Source: Beijerinckiaceae bacterium (lineage in GTDB: Bacteria > Pseudomonadota > Alphaproteobacteria > Rhizobiales > Beijerinckiaceae). From it: DNA of 36,681 bases. How positions within the stretch are numbered: the stretch's first letter is position 1; the number at the start of each line of letters is the position of its first letter. Location of the stretch: the NCBI GenBank assembly GCA_019745195.1, contig JAIETL010000103.1, forward strand, positions 1-36,681, read 5' to 3'. The translations under genes were made by a program, and so were the position numbers. The notes beneath the pieces are model-generated. The model ran no database searches. It was not told the origin of the DNA and saw only the letters and a program-made list of their open reading frames with translations. Shown here piece after piece: positions 16,086-24,903 of this stretch.

Positions 16086-19000
16086 CTAATGGAAATCCCG
16101 CGATTTCGGTAGGATGCGGACATTGCGCGGGTGGCGTCCGCGCGGGATTTGTGGGTGCAGGATTTCGTCGGCCCGCGTCAGGACGATCTCGGCGCGATGG
16201 GTGTCCGACAGGCTCAGGAGATCGGCGGTCCGGTCGAAGACGCGCTGCGCCATCAGATGCGTAACCCCTTCGGGGCTTTTCTGGACACGGCCTTCGACCA
16301 GCAGCAGGCGAGCGCCCATGACCTCGCGGCGATAGCGCTCGAACAGCCGCGCCCAGAGCACGACATTGGTGACGCCCGTCTCGTCCTCCAGCGTGATGAA
16401 GATCGCCTTGCCGTTGCCGGGGCGCTGGCGCACCAGCACGATGCCGGCGGTGCGCACGAAGGCGGCGTCGGGCCTGGCGTCGGTCTCCGCGCTGCTCGAA
16501 ATCCTCTGCGAGCGGAACAGGGGCCGCAACAGCCCCATCGGATGGCCTTTGAGCGAGAGCCGCGCCGTCTGGTAGTCGGCGACGACATGCTCCTGCAGGG
16601 CCATGACGGGCAGGGACGCATCCGGCTCGGTCCCGAGTTCCTGCGCACCGGCCGTGGCAAAAAGCGGCAGGGCCTCGTCATCGGGCAGTCGGCGCACGGC
16701 CCAGAGCGCCTCGCGGCGGTCCAGCCCGATCGAACGGAAGGCGTCGGCATCGGCCAGCAGACGCATGGCGCAGGCGGGAAGGTTCGCACGGCGCATCAGC
16801 TCTTCGACGCCGCAAAAGCCCGCACCGCGCGCGGCCTCGATCGCCAGGCCCCATTCCTCGCGAAAGCCGTCGATCTGGCGCAAGCCGAGGCGAAGGGCGT
16901 GGGGAAGGGCAGTGGGCAGTCGGCAGTCGGCAGTCGGGCGGGCACAGGAATGTCTTTCTTCCGACTGCCGACTGCCTATTGCCGACTGCCGCTCCAGTCC
17001 GTTGTCCCATCCGCTCGCATTCACATCGATTGGACGAAGCTCGACCCCGCCGTTCTCATGCGCCTCGCGCACGATCTGGGCCGGGGCGTAAAACCCCATC
17101 GGCTGAGAATTCAGCAGCGCGCAGGCGAAGGCGGCCGGATGGTGCTTCTTTAGCCAGGACGAGACATAGACCAGCTTGGCGAAGGAGGCGGCGTGGCTTT
17201 CGGGAAAGCCGTAGCTGCCGAACCCCTTGATCTGGTCGAAGCAGCGCTGGGCGAAGACGCGCTCATAGCCGCGCGCGACCATGCGCTCGACCATCAGCTC
17301 TTCGTAATTGCCGATGGTGCCGTCATTGCGGAAGGTCGCCATCGCCTTGCGCAGGCCATTGGCCTCGATGTCGGAAAACTTCGCCGCGACCATGGCGAGA
17401 CGCATCGCCTGTTCCTGGAAAAGCGGCACGCCCTTGGTTTTTTCGAGAACCTTTTCCAGTTCGTCGTGCGGGCCATGCTCGGGCGCAGGAGCAGGATAAC
17501 TGACGTCTTCCAGCTTGGCCCTGCGACGCAAATAGGGGTGCACCATGTCGCCCTGGATCGGACCCGGCCGGACGATCGCGACCTGGATGACGAGATCGTA
17601 GAACACGCGCGGCTTCAGGCGCGGCAGCATGTTCATTTGCGCCCGGCTCTCGACCTGGAAGACGCCGAGCGACTTGCCCTCGCAGAGCATGTCGTAGGTC
17701 CCCTCGTCTCCGACAGGGACATCGGCGAGCCCGAGATCCGCGCCCTCATGCGCGCGCAGCAGATCGAAGGCCTTGCGGATGCAGGTCAGCATGCCGAGCG
17801 CCAGCACGTCGACCTTCATCAGCTTGAGCGCGTCGATGTCGTCCTTGTCCCATTCGATGAAGGTGCGGTCCGCCATGGCGGCCTTGCCGACCGGGACCAT
17901 CTCGTCGAGCCGATGGCGGGCCAGCACGAAGCCGCCGACATGCTGCGAGAGATGGCGCGGAAACAGCAGCAGGCGTTGTGCGAAGCCGACGGCGCGCGCG
18001 ATCGTCGGGTTCGTCGGATCGAGCCCGGCCTGGCGGATGTGGGAGGCGGCGATTTCGCTGCCCCACGAGCCCCATTGCGTGCCAGCGAGCCTGGCCGTGA
18101 CGTCCTCGGTCAGTCCCAGCGCCTTGCCGATGTCGCGGATGGCGCTGCGCGGCCTGTAGCGGATCACGGTCGCGGCGATGCCGGCGCGGTGGCGACCATA
18201 GGTTTCGTAGATCCACTGGATCACCTCCTCGCGCCGCTCATGCTCGAAATCGACGTCGATGTCGGGCGGCTCCCTGCGCTGCGTCGAGATGAAGCGCTCG
18301 AACAGCACGTCGCTTTCGGCCGGGTCGACGGCCGTGATGCCGAGCACGTAGCAGACGGCGGAGTTGGCGGCCGAGCCGCGGCCCTGGCAGAGAATGCCCC
18401 GGTTCTCGGCGAAATCGACGATCTGGCGGATGGTCAGGAAATAGCGCGCATAATCGAGCTGCGCGATCAGGGCCAGTTCCTTGTCGAGCAGCGCCTGCAC
18501 CTTGGCGGGCGTCCCGTGCGGATAGCGGATCTGCGATCGCCGGCGCACCAGCTCTTCCAGCCAGCCCTGCGGCTTCCAGCCGGGCGGCACGGGCTCGTCG
18601 GGATATTCGTATTGGAGTTGGCCGAGATCGAACGCGATGCGGCCGAGCAGATGGCCGATCTCTTCGATCGCCTCGGGCGCATCGCGGAAGAGCCGCGTCA
18701 TCTCCTGCCCCGACTTGAGATGGCGCTCGGCATTGGCTTCCAGCAGCCGCCCGGCCCGGTCGATGCTGACGCCCTCGCGGATGCAGGTCAGCAGGTCCTG
18801 CAGGTCGCGCTGTTCGGGAGCGTCGTAGAGCACGTCGTTGGTGGCCAGCAGCGGCGTTCGGGTGGCGGCTGCGATCGCCTTCAGGCGCGCGAGGCGGCGC
18901 CGGTCGTCGCCCTTGCGGTGCATGCTGGCGCCGATCCAGACCGCGCCGGGGGCGGCCTCGTCCAGCCGCGCAAGCAGCGCCGGCAGGCCGTCGAAACTGC

Positions 19001-19514
19001 GGCCCGGCATCAGGATCAGCAGCAGATCGCGCGTATCCGTCAGCAGATCGTCGAGAAGGAGGACGCAGTCGCCCTTTCTCACGCCCTCCTTCAGATTGCC
19101 CTGGCTCAGAAGCCGGCAGAGCCGGCCCCAGCCGGCGCGGTTGGCAGGGTAGACGACGATGTCGGGCGTGCCGTCGGCGAAGACGAGCCGGCTGCCGACG
19201 ACGAGCCTGAATGACGCCACCATCGTCCGGATTTGCCCGGGCGTGAGGTTGAGCCCTGCGAAAACCGGGTTTTCCATCCAGACATGCTCGCCGGGGCTGT
19301 CGCCCTCCTTCAGTTTCTCGACCGGTTTGAGCCCCTCGCGCAGATCGTTCAGCGCGCTCCAGACCCGCACCACGCCGGCGACCGTGTTGCGGTCGGCGAT
19401 GCCGATGCCGGCATGCCCCAGCAAGAGGGCGGACAGCAGCATGGTGGGGCCAGGCGATGCGCCCCGCAGGAAGGAGAAATTCGTCGCGGCGACGAGCTCG
19501 GCATAGGCGCTCAT
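16086..19514 (-). CDS. dnaE2: Error-prone DNA polymerase DnaE2 (ImuC), with an in-frame palindromic insert
   Basis: 1142 residues from the ATG at 19514; the frame is open beyond, but homology starts at MSAYAELVAATNFSFLRG. C-family polymerase domains in order: N-terminal PHP-like region, palm with PDIDVDF at 417-423 and the third aspartate D569 in MKVDVLALGML, fingers/helix-hairpin-helix region, and a C-terminal OB fold (about 1000-1090). It performs SOS translesion synthesis with ImuA and ImuB. Residues about 842-869 (Arg/Ser/Cys-rich, RQSAIGSRQSEERHSC onward) come from a palindrome and are foreign to the family as I know it. An extra charged stretch also lies near 58-100. Ten bases after imuB, so one operon. 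Confidence 0.95.
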   Translation of the reverse strand: MSAYAELVAATNFSFLRGASPGPTMLLSALLLGHAGIGIADRNTVAGVVRVWSALNDLREGLKPVEKLKEGDSPGEHVWMENPVFAGLNLTPGQIRTMVASFRLVVGSRLVFADGTPDIVVYPANRAGWGRLCRLLSQGNLKEGVRKGDCVLLLDDLLTDTRDLLLILMPGRSFDGLPALLARLDEAAPGAVWIGASMHRKGDDRRRLARLKAIAAATRTPLLATNDVLYDAPEQRDLQDLLTCIREGVSIDRAGRLLEANAERHLKSGQEMTRLFRDAPEAIEEIGHLLGRIAFDLGQLQYEYPDEPVPPGWKPQGWLEELVRRRSQIRYPHGTPAKVQALLDKELALIAQLDYARYFLTIRQIVDFAENRGILCQGRGSAANSAVCYVLGITAVDPAESDVLFERFISTQRREPPDIDVDFEHERREEVIQWIYETYGRHRAGIAATVIRYRPRSAIRDIGKALGLTEDVTARLAGTQWGSWGSEIAASHIRQAGLDPTNPTIARAVGFAQRLLLFPRHLSQHVGGFVLARHRLDEMVPVGKAAMADRTFIEWDKDDIDALKLMKVDVLALGMLTCIRKAFDLLRAHEGADLGLADVPVGDEGTYDMLCEGKSLGVFQVESRAQMNMLPRLKPRVFYDLVIQVAIVRPGPIQGDMVHPYLRRRAKLEDVSYPAPAPEHGPHDELEKVLEKTKGVPLFQEQAMRLAMVAAKFSDIEANGLRKAMATFRNDGTIGNYEELMVERMVARGYERVFAQRCFDQIKGFGSYGFPESHAASFAKLVYVSSWLKKHHPAAFACALLNSQPMGFYAPAQIVREAHENGGVELRPIDVNASGWDNGLERQSAIGSRQSEERHSCARPTADCRLPTALPHALRLGLRQIDGFREEWGLAIEAARGAGFCGVEELMRRANLPACAMRLLADADAFRSIGLDRREALWAVRRLPDDEALPLFATAGAQELGTEPDASLPVMALQEHVVADYQTARLSLKGHPMGLLRPLFRSQRISSSAETDARPDAAFVRTAGIVLVRQRPGNGKAIFITLEDETGVTNVVLWARLFERYRREVMGARLLLVEGRVQKSPEGVTHLMAQRVFDRTADLLSLSDTHRAEIVLTRADEILHPQIPRGRHPRNVRILPKSRDFH
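16908..16990 (+). repeat. Palindromic heptamer-repeat element inside dnaE2
   Basis: The arm at 16908-16937 is four near-copies of GGCAGTC; the arm at 16961-16990 is its reverse complement with 27 of 30 bases matching; the loop at 16938-16960 is 23 bases. It is read in frame in dnaE2 and creates no stop. It looks like a small mobile palindrome or a short-repeat expansion that inserted in a loop between the WDNGLE and HALRLGLRQ segments of the polymerase. Confidence 0.85.
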
Positions 19515-19524
19515 GACGTGAATC

Positions 19525-21072
19525 TCATGCGAACAGCCCATGCAGGAACCAGCGCGGCGGTCCCTCCTCGCGCTCGTAGAGACCGGCGCGAAACAGCCAG
19601 AAGCGGCGGCCCTGCGCGTCCTCGACGCGGTAATAGTCGCGCGTCGGCTCGGAGGGGCCGTCGCGCCACCATTCCGGCGCGATCCGCTCCGGGCCTTCGG
19701 CACGGGCGATCTCGTGCAGGACGCGCCGCCAGCGGAAGCGCAGCGGCGGGCCGTCTGGCACCTGCGCCAGGGTTTCGATCGGCTGCGGCGGCTCGAAGAG
19801 CTGGATAGGGCGAGATGGCGGCCCGTTCGGCTCCGGCGCGGGCCAGGCGACCCTGGCGGCGATCGGCGCCACGGCTGGAACCGCTTTCGCCTCACGGCGC
19901 GGATCATGGCTGTCCTGCGCGACGAAGCGCAGCACGCGGTCGCGGCCGAACCGGGTGACCAGCCGGTCGACGAGATCGGCGACGGCCTCGTCCTCGACGG
20001 CGCGGCCGTCGAGGCTCGGCTGATGGACGTTGAGGGGCTCGCAGACGGGCACGGCGAGGCGGACGGCGTCGAAGCCGAAGCCGGGATCGAGCGGGTCTGC
20101 CAGCGCCTCGATGCGTTCGCGATAGAGCCGCAGGATCGCTTTGACGTCCCGCGAGGGCCGGCCGGTCTCGATCAGGAGCCGCCTAACCGCGCCGTCGCTG
20201 CGAAAGAAGCTGATCTCGAAAGCCCGGCCGCCCTCGCCGCGCTGCTCCAGCACGCGGCCTGCGTCCGTGATCAGCCGCACCACGACCTCTTCCAGCCCCG
20301 CCATGTCCAGCAGGGGTTCGGCGAAATGCCGCTCGACCATGCAGGCCGGTGGCGGACGCAACGGCGTGATGCGCGCGTCCTCCCGGCCCAGAGTTCGTCT
20401 CAGTCGGACAGCCAGCCCCTCGCCGAAACGGGCCGACAGGGCGCTCGAGGGACGGTCAGCCAGATCGCCCACCGTCTTCAGCCCGGCGCGGGACAAGGCG
20501 AGCACGGCCTCGGCGCCTATCTCCAGCGCGGCGACCGGCAGCGGCGCGATCGCGGACTCGTCGTCGCCCACCGGGACGATGCCGCCCGCCCCGAAACGCG
20601 ACAGCGCATGGGCGGCCTCCGGCGTGCCCATGATGGCGGCGCGATGGGCGAGGCCGCCACGGTGCAGATACCCGGCGATCAATGCCAGAAGCGCCGCCTC
20701 GCCGCCGAAGAGATGGGCGCAGCCGGTGATGTCGAGCAGCAGGCCGTGAGGCGGATCGAGCGTGACCAGCGGCGTGAAGCGGTCGCAGAAAGCGGCGAGC
20801 CGATCGATCAGCCGCTCATCGGCGTGGCTGTCCGCCTCGACCGCGACGAGATCAGGGATGCGGGCGCGCGCATCGGCGAGCGTCAATCCGCGCGTCAGGC
20901 CCAGCCGCGCGGCGTTGGCGTCGCAGCCGACGAGGCGCAAGGCGTTGCCTTGCGTCTCGACCACGACCAGCGGCGGCTCATCCGGCCTGCCGGAGCCCGG
21001 AATCCTGCGCTCCCGCCGCAGCCGGTCTGTCGGCAGGAAAGGAAACCACAGAGCGAGATAGCGGCGCTGCAT
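19525..21072 (-). CDS. imuB: ImuB, catalytically inactive Y-family polymerase homologue
   Basis: 515 residues from the ATG at 21072 (MQRRYLALWFPFLPTDRL, the usual ImuB start). It resembles Y-family translesion polymerases but lacks their acidic catalytic residues: the first motif reads YLALWFPFLP and the SIDE-like site reads LLLDITGC. A beta-clamp motif, IQLFEPP, starts near residue 423, and an ImuB C-terminal domain with WWRDGPSEPTRDYYRVED follows. Its known role is to bridge DnaE2, ImuA and the sliding clamp during SOS mutagenesis. It overlaps imuA by 95 bases and is ten bases ahead of dnaE2. Confidence 0.95.
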   Translation of the reverse strand: MQRRYLALWFPFLPTDRLRRERRIPGSGRPDEPPLVVVETQGNALRLVGCDANAARLGLTRGLTLADARARIPDLVAVEADSHADERLIDRLAAFCDRFTPLVTLDPPHGLLLDITGCAHLFGGEAALLALIAGYLHRGGLAHRAAIMGTPEAAHALSRFGAGGIVPVGDDESAIAPLPVAALEIGAEAVLALSRAGLKTVGDLADRPSSALSARFGEGLAVRLRRTLGREDARITPLRPPPACMVERHFAEPLLDMAGLEEVVVRLITDAGRVLEQRGEGGRAFEISFFRSDGAVRRLLIETGRPSRDVKAILRLYRERIEALADPLDPGFGFDAVRLAVPVCEPLNVHQPSLDGRAVEDEAVADLVDRLVTRFGRDRVLRFVAQDSHDPRREAKAVPAVAPIAARVAWPAPEPNGPPSRPIQLFEPPQPIETLAQVPDGPPLRFRWRRVLHEIARAEGPERIAPEWWRDGPSEPTRDYYRVEDAQGRRFWLFRAGLYEREEGPPRWFLHGLFA

Positions 21073-21841
21073 CGGGGAAGGTCTCGGTGGATGCGGCTCT
21101 GGCGGGAAAGACGGACTGCTCCTGAAAAGCAGATGGTTCCTGGAAGGATTGTCGGTCACGGTCCCACTCCACACGCCACTCACGCTCAGCCAGGCCGCCG
21201 CGGTGGCGCAGCAGCCTGAGACTGAAAGCCGGATTGCCCGGTGCATTGGACTCAAGCGCCTGTGACGGCAGGGCGGAGACCCGCCAGCGGGTGCGGGCGG
21301 CGCTGGCGTCCCGCCTGCTTGAGGCGCGCAGCAGCACCGTCATCACGCCCGACGCCTCCGCCGCCAGCGCCAGCCTCCGGCTCGCGGTCAGGTCGAGTTG
21401 GCGCGGCTCGCCCCAGGGCTCGATCAGAACCGCGCCCAGCGCCGCGCAACGCGCCGCCTCCGCCCCGGCGCGCAGCACGCCCTGCGCATCGCGCGCCCGC
21501 ACCAGCAGGATGCGCGAGGGATCGAAACCAAGCTCGACAAGGCCAGGGGGATGCAGCCGCCCGGTCTCGGCATCGATGAAATCCTGCCGGACCCACAGGA
21601 TCGGCCGGGTCTGCGCCGCGCGGATCGCCAGCCCGACGGAAAACCCGGTCGCCGCGGCAAGATCGACCGTTCCCGCCGCATAGACCTCGTGAAGGGCGGC
21701 GCGCGTGATGCCGCCGCCGAGCGGCTCGTCGAGAGCAGGCAGCCCGAACGTCACCTGGCCGATGGCGCTGCGCCCAGAGCGCTGCCGGGCCTCGGCAAGG
21801 CTGCAGCGCAGATCGGCCAGAAGTTGGCTATGTGCAGGCAT
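20978..21841 (-). CDS. imuA: ImuA, RecA-like mutasome protein
   Basis: 287 residues from the ATG at 21841. RecA/SulA-like fold features include TFGLPALDEPLGGGITRAALHEVYA, RPILWVRQDFIDAETGRLHPPGL and ILLVRARDAQGVLRAGAEA. It is the first gene of the LexA-controlled imuA-imuB-dnaE2 operon; the LexA box is 15-29 bases upstream of the start. No clear ribosome site precedes this ATG. The C-terminal tail of about 32 residues is encoded in another frame inside imuB, an unusually long overlap. Confidence 0.93.
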   Translation of the reverse strand: MPAHSQLLADLRCSLAEARQRSGRSAIGQVTFGLPALDEPLGGGITRAALHEVYAAGTVDLAAATGFSVGLAIRAAQTRPILWVRQDFIDAETGRLHPPGLVELGFDPSRILLVRARDAQGVLRAGAEAARCAALGAVLIEPWGEPRQLDLTASRRLALAAEASGVMTVLLRASSRRDASAARTRWRVSALPSQALESNAPGNPAFSLRLLRHRGGLAEREWRVEWDRDRQSFQEPSAFQEQSVFPARAASTETFPDAAPLSRSVVSFPADRPAAAGAQDSGLRQAG

Positions 21842-21855
21842 GCGGACAACCAGAT

Positions 21856-21870
21856 GTTCCCTATATGTTC
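21856..21870 (-). promoter_or_regulatory. LexA (SOS) box
   Basis: GTTCCCTATATGTTC is a perfect GTTC-N7-GTTC direct repeat, the alphaproteobacterial LexA operator (GAAC-N7-GAAC on the coding strand of imuA). It lies 15-29 bases before the imuA start and should repress the mutasome operon until DNA damage. Confidence 0.92.
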
Positions 21871-22270
21871 TATCCTTATATCTCCTCCTTCCAGAAGGCG
21901 AGTCCGCTTTGAGGCAGTTGCAGAGGAGCTGGGTCTGCCCGACAGGACCGAAAGGCCGAGAGCGCTCAAAGCCGGTATCGTGGTCTCGACAGGATCGAGC
22001 AGCCACTCTGTCCGTGATTCCAAGGGGCTCTCACGCCATCAGGAGCGACCGGCAGGGCTCCCAGGCTCCGGAACCGCCAAAGGCTTGCCGAGGTCGTGGC
22101 ATACTGCCGACACAGGTGAAACCACCCTAGGGACGCTCGATGAGGAACGGACTTCCATGGCCGTTCAAGCGGCCCGTCGACGCTTCTCTCCAAACGCGAT
22201 TCCAGCCAGCCATCGTCGAAGGCGCCGGCAAACGCGGATAAAGCGTGAAAAATAAACGGAGTCCGCGCGA
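21871..22270. other. Intergenic region between imuA and tRNA-Glu
   Basis: 400 bases with no gene that I can support. It holds the upstream part of the imuA promoter (AT-rich near 21871-21895). Short open frames here, including a 33-codon one from 22139, have no recognisable features. Confidence 0.5.
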
Positions 22271-22345
22271 TGGCGCGCCCACGGGGAATCGAACCCCGGT
22301 TTTCGCCGTGAGAGGGCGACGTCCTGACCGCTAGACGATGGGCGC
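22271..22345 (-). tRNA. tRNA-Glu (CTC anticodon)
   Basis: On the minus strand the 75 bases fold as a full cloverleaf: acceptor GCGCCCA paired with TGGGCGC, a D arm, anticodon stem TCGCC/GGCGA with loop CTCTCAC giving anticodon CTC, T arm CGGGG-TTCGATT-CCCCG, discriminator G and an encoded CCA. Sequence and loop match bacterial glutamate tRNA; it reads GAG codons, which are common in this GC-rich genome. Confidence 0.96.
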
Positions 22346-22419
22346 AGCGCGGCAACGGAGGTCTGTTTAGTCAGCCCGCCGCCGCTCTGCAACTGTTTTT
22401 GCGCGGCGCAGATGCGAAA

Positions 22420-22453
22420 CCGGGCCGGGCGGCGTGAAAGCCGTCCGGCCCGG
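22420..22453 (-). terminator. Hairpin downstream of the ene-reductase gene
   Basis: A 14-base stem (22420-22433 with 22440-22453, one mismatch) and a six-base loop lie 29 bases after the stop of the old-yellow-enzyme gene. There is no strong T run after it on the minus strand, so it is a likely but imperfect intrinsic terminator. Confidence 0.6.
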
Positions 22454-22482
22454 CGGGATATCCGCGGCTGGAGCCGTCAGGC

Positions 22483-23592
22483 TCAGGCCGCCTTGTCGCT
22501 CAGCGCCGGATAGTCGGTGTAGCCCTTGGCGTCGCCGCCATAGAAGGTCTCGACCACCGGCGTGTTCAGCGGGGCGTTCGCCTTCAGCCGTTCGACGAGA
22601 TCGGGATTGGCGATGAAGAGCCGGCCGAAGGCGATGGCGTCCGCAGCCCCGGTCTCGACAGCCTCGATCGCGAGATCGCGCGTGTAGAGGTTGTTCCCGA
22701 TATACGCGCCCTTGAAGGCTTTTCGCAGCGCGGCGTAGTCGAAGGGCAGGTAGTTGCGGTCATCGCGCGTCGCGCCCTCGACGACATGGATGAAGGCGAT
22801 GCCGGCGTCCGAGAGTTTTTCGACGAGATGCTCGAACAGCGCCTGCGGGTTTGAGTCGCGGGCGTCGTTGGCCGGGCTCACCGGCGAGATGCGGATGCCG
22901 ACGCGGCCCTTGCCGAAGACCTTCGACACCGCCTCGACCACCTCGAGCGCAAAGCGCACGCGGTTCTCGATCGAGCCGCCATAGGCATCGGTGCGTTTGT
23001 TTGAACCGTCGCGCAGGAACTGGTCGATCAGGTAGCCATGGGCCCCGTGCAGTTCGACGCCGTCGAAGCCCGCGGCCTTCGCGTTCTCGGCCGCCGCGAC
23101 GAATTCGCCGATGATGGCGGGGATTTCGTCGAGCGCGAGCTCGCGCGGCGTCGAGACCTCGGCGAAGCCGCTTTCGATATAGGTTTTTGTGTTGGCCTGC
23201 AGCGGCGACGGCGCGACCGGAGCCCCATTGCCCGGCTGCAGCGAGACATGGCTGACGCGGCCGACATGCCAGAGCTGCGCCGCGATCTTGCCGCCTTCGG
23301 CATGAACCGCATCGGTGATGGCCTTCCAGCCGGCGATCTGCGCGTCGGAATACATGCCCGGCGTCCAGACATAGCCCTGACCCTGCTGCGACACTTGCGT
23401 GCCTTCGGTGATGATCAGGCCCGCGCCGGCGCGCTGGCGGTAATACTCGACGTTGAGATCGTTGGGCGCGTCGCTGCCGCGCGAGGCGCGGTTGCGCGTC
23501 AGCGGCGCCATGACGACGCGGTTCTTCAGCTCGATCTCGCCGATGCGGACCGGAGTTAACAAGGCAGGAAGCGCGCTGCTATGAGTGCTCAT
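22483..23592 (-). CDS. Old yellow enzyme family alkene reductase (NemA-like)
   Basis: 369 residues from the ATG at 23592 (AAGGA about eight bases upstream), the normal family length. FMN TIM-barrel reductase: N-terminal VRIGEIELKNRVVMAPLTRNRA, AAQLWHVGR, and the substrate-binding pair H182 and H185 in LHGAHGYLIDQFL, followed by DAYGGSIENRVRFALEVVEAV and a C-terminal phosphate site around AIAFGRLFIANPDLVERL. It reduces activated C=C bonds and nitro or nitrate-ester compounds with NAD(P)H in the cytoplasm. Single gene, divergent from comF. Confidence 0.95.
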   Translation of the reverse strand: MSTHSSALPALLTPVRIGEIELKNRVVMAPLTRNRASRGSDAPNDLNVEYYRQRAGAGLIITEGTQVSQQGQGYVWTPGMYSDAQIAGWKAITDAVHAEGGKIAAQLWHVGRVSHVSLQPGNGAPVAPSPLQANTKTYIESGFAEVSTPRELALDEIPAIIGEFVAAAENAKAAGFDGVELHGAHGYLIDQFLRDGSNKRTDAYGGSIENRVRFALEVVEAVSKVFGKGRVGIRISPVSPANDARDSNPQALFEHLVEKLSDAGIAFIHVVEGATRDDRNYLPFDYAALRKAFKGAYIGNNLYTRDLAIEAVETGAADAIAFGRLFIANPDLVERLKANAPLNTPVVETFYGGDAKGYTDYPALSDKAA

Positions 23593-23757
23593 GAAGATAT
23601 CCTTCGGGGAACCGGACAGGCCGGGCATTGAAACCGTGGTCGAGGCGGGTCGCCATTCGACAAGGCTCAGATAGGCATGGCAGTCTCGATTGGCAGGGCG
23701 GGTTTCGGCCGGGCCGGCAGGCGTGGAAGGAATGCCTCCTCACAACCGGGACAGGCG

Positions 23758-24558
23758 ATGAACGATCCTGCCGACAGGGCCCTGCGCAGAACGACGGTCC
23801 TTGGCGATCTTCTGGCGCGTGGCCGCCATGCGGCGCGCGCCGGCTGGAGCGCGGCGGTCGGCATCGTCTATCCGCCGTCCTGCATCGCCTGCCAGGCCGC
23901 GACCGCGCAGGCGCAGGCGCTCTGCCCGCGCTGTTGGTCGGGCATAGCCTTCATCGAACGGCCCTATTGCGAGCGGCTGGGCACGCCGTTCCCGGTCGAT
24001 CTCGGCCCCGGCCTGCTCTCGCCGGCCGCCATCGCCGATCCGCCGGTGTTCGAGCGCGCCCGCGCGGTCTGCCGTTTCGATGGCGCGGCGCGCGAGCTCG
24101 TCCACAAGCTGAAATATGGCGACCGTACCGAGCTTGCCCTGACCATGGGCGCGATGATGGCGCAGGCCGGCCGCGACCTGCTGGCGGACGCCGATCTGAT
24201 CGTGCCCGTACCGCTGCACCGGGTCAGGCTCTGGACCCGGCGCTTCAATCAGGCAGCCGCGCTGGCGGCGGTCCTCTCCCGGCAGGGCCATGCTCCGCTC
24301 GCCCATGACGCCCTCGTCCGGGTCAAGCGCACGCGCCAGCAGGTCGGCCTGACGCGGGCGCAGCGCGCCGACAATCTGCAGGGCGCTTTCAGGGTTCCGC
24401 CATCGGCAAAGCCCCGGCTGGAGGGCCGACGGATTCTGCTGATCGACGACGTTCTGACCACAGGGGCGACCGCCAATGCGGCGGCCCGCGCTTTGCTGCG
24501 CGGCGGCGCGGCCCACGTCGATATCCTGACCTTCGCCCGGGTCGTGACGGAAGCGTGA
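23758..24558 (+). CDS. comF: ComF family phosphoribosyltransferase-like protein
   Basis: 266 residues from the ATG at 23758; the frame is open from 23677, so the start is not certain. A zinc-ribbon-like pair of cysteine pairs is at C42/C45 and C56/C59 (PPSCIACQ, LCPRCW). The C-terminal phosphoribosyltransferase fold has the PRPP loop RILLIDDVLTTGATANAA from residue 225. ComF proteins take part in DNA uptake in competent bacteria, but are widespread in species not known to be competent. The gene is followed by glutaredoxin and DUF1178 genes, a common alphaproteobacterial order. Confidence 0.93.
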   Translation: MNDPADRALRRTTVLGDLLARGRHAARAGWSAAVGIVYPPSCIACQAATAQAQALCPRCWSGIAFIERPYCERLGTPFPVDLGPGLLSPAAIADPPVFERARAVCRFDGAARELVHKLKYGDRTELALTMGAMMAQAGRDLLADADLIVPVPLHRVRLWTRRFNQAAALAAVLSRQGHAPLAHDALVRVKRTRQQVGLTRAQRADNLQGAFRVPPSAKPRLEGRRILLIDDVLTTGATANAAARALLRGGAAHVDILTFARVVTEA

Positions 24559-24617
24559 GCGCACACTATATGCGTGACAGCCCCCCTCGGCAGAGCGCGC
24601 GAAAACACGGAACCACC

Positions 24618-24875
24618 ATGCCTCCGGTCACGATCTACACCACGCCCTGGTGCCCCTATTGCAAAGCGGCCAAGTCACTGCTCGACCGCAAATCCGTCGC
24701 CTATGAGGAGATCGACGTCGATGGAAAGCCGGAGCTGCGCCAGGCGATGACCGCGCGCGCCGGCGGCCGCACCTCGGTGCCGCAGATCTTCATCGGCGAG
24801 AAGCATGTCGGTGGCTCCGACGACATCCACGCGCTCGATGCGCGCGGCGAGCTCGACAGACTGCTGGCGGCATGA
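24618..24875 (+). CDS. grxC: Glutaredoxin 3 (GrxC)
   Basis: 85 residues from the ATG at 24618. Dithiol active site CPYC at C12-C15 in YTTPWCPYC, cis-proline and glutathione-binding TSVPQIFIGEKHVGG, then the DDIHALDARGELDRLL end. It reduces disulfides and glutathione mixed disulfides in the cytoplasm. It lies 59 bases after comF and 28 before the DUF1178 gene and is probably co-transcribed with both. Confidence 0.96.
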   Translation: MPPVTIYTTPWCPYCKAAKSLLDRKSVAYEEIDVDGKPELRQAMTARAGGRTSVPQIFIGEKHVGGSDDIHALDARGELDRLLAA

Positions 24876-24903
24876 CACATCTTTCCGCGAGAGCCGGCGC
24901 GCG

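Noticed and set aside
16908..16990. CRISPR array or tandem-repeat locus
   Set aside because: The heptamers are arranged as one inverted pair within a coding frame, with no spacers of regular length.
17193..19214. A 673-codon plus-strand open frame
   Set aside because: Antisense to dnaE2, no domain pattern; shadow frame.
19540..21219. A 559-codon plus-strand open frame
   Set aside because: Antisense to imuB; shadow frame.
22139..22240. A 33-codon frame starting MRNGLPWPFKRP upstream of the tRNA gene
   Set aside because: No ribosome site, homology or structure that supports translation.
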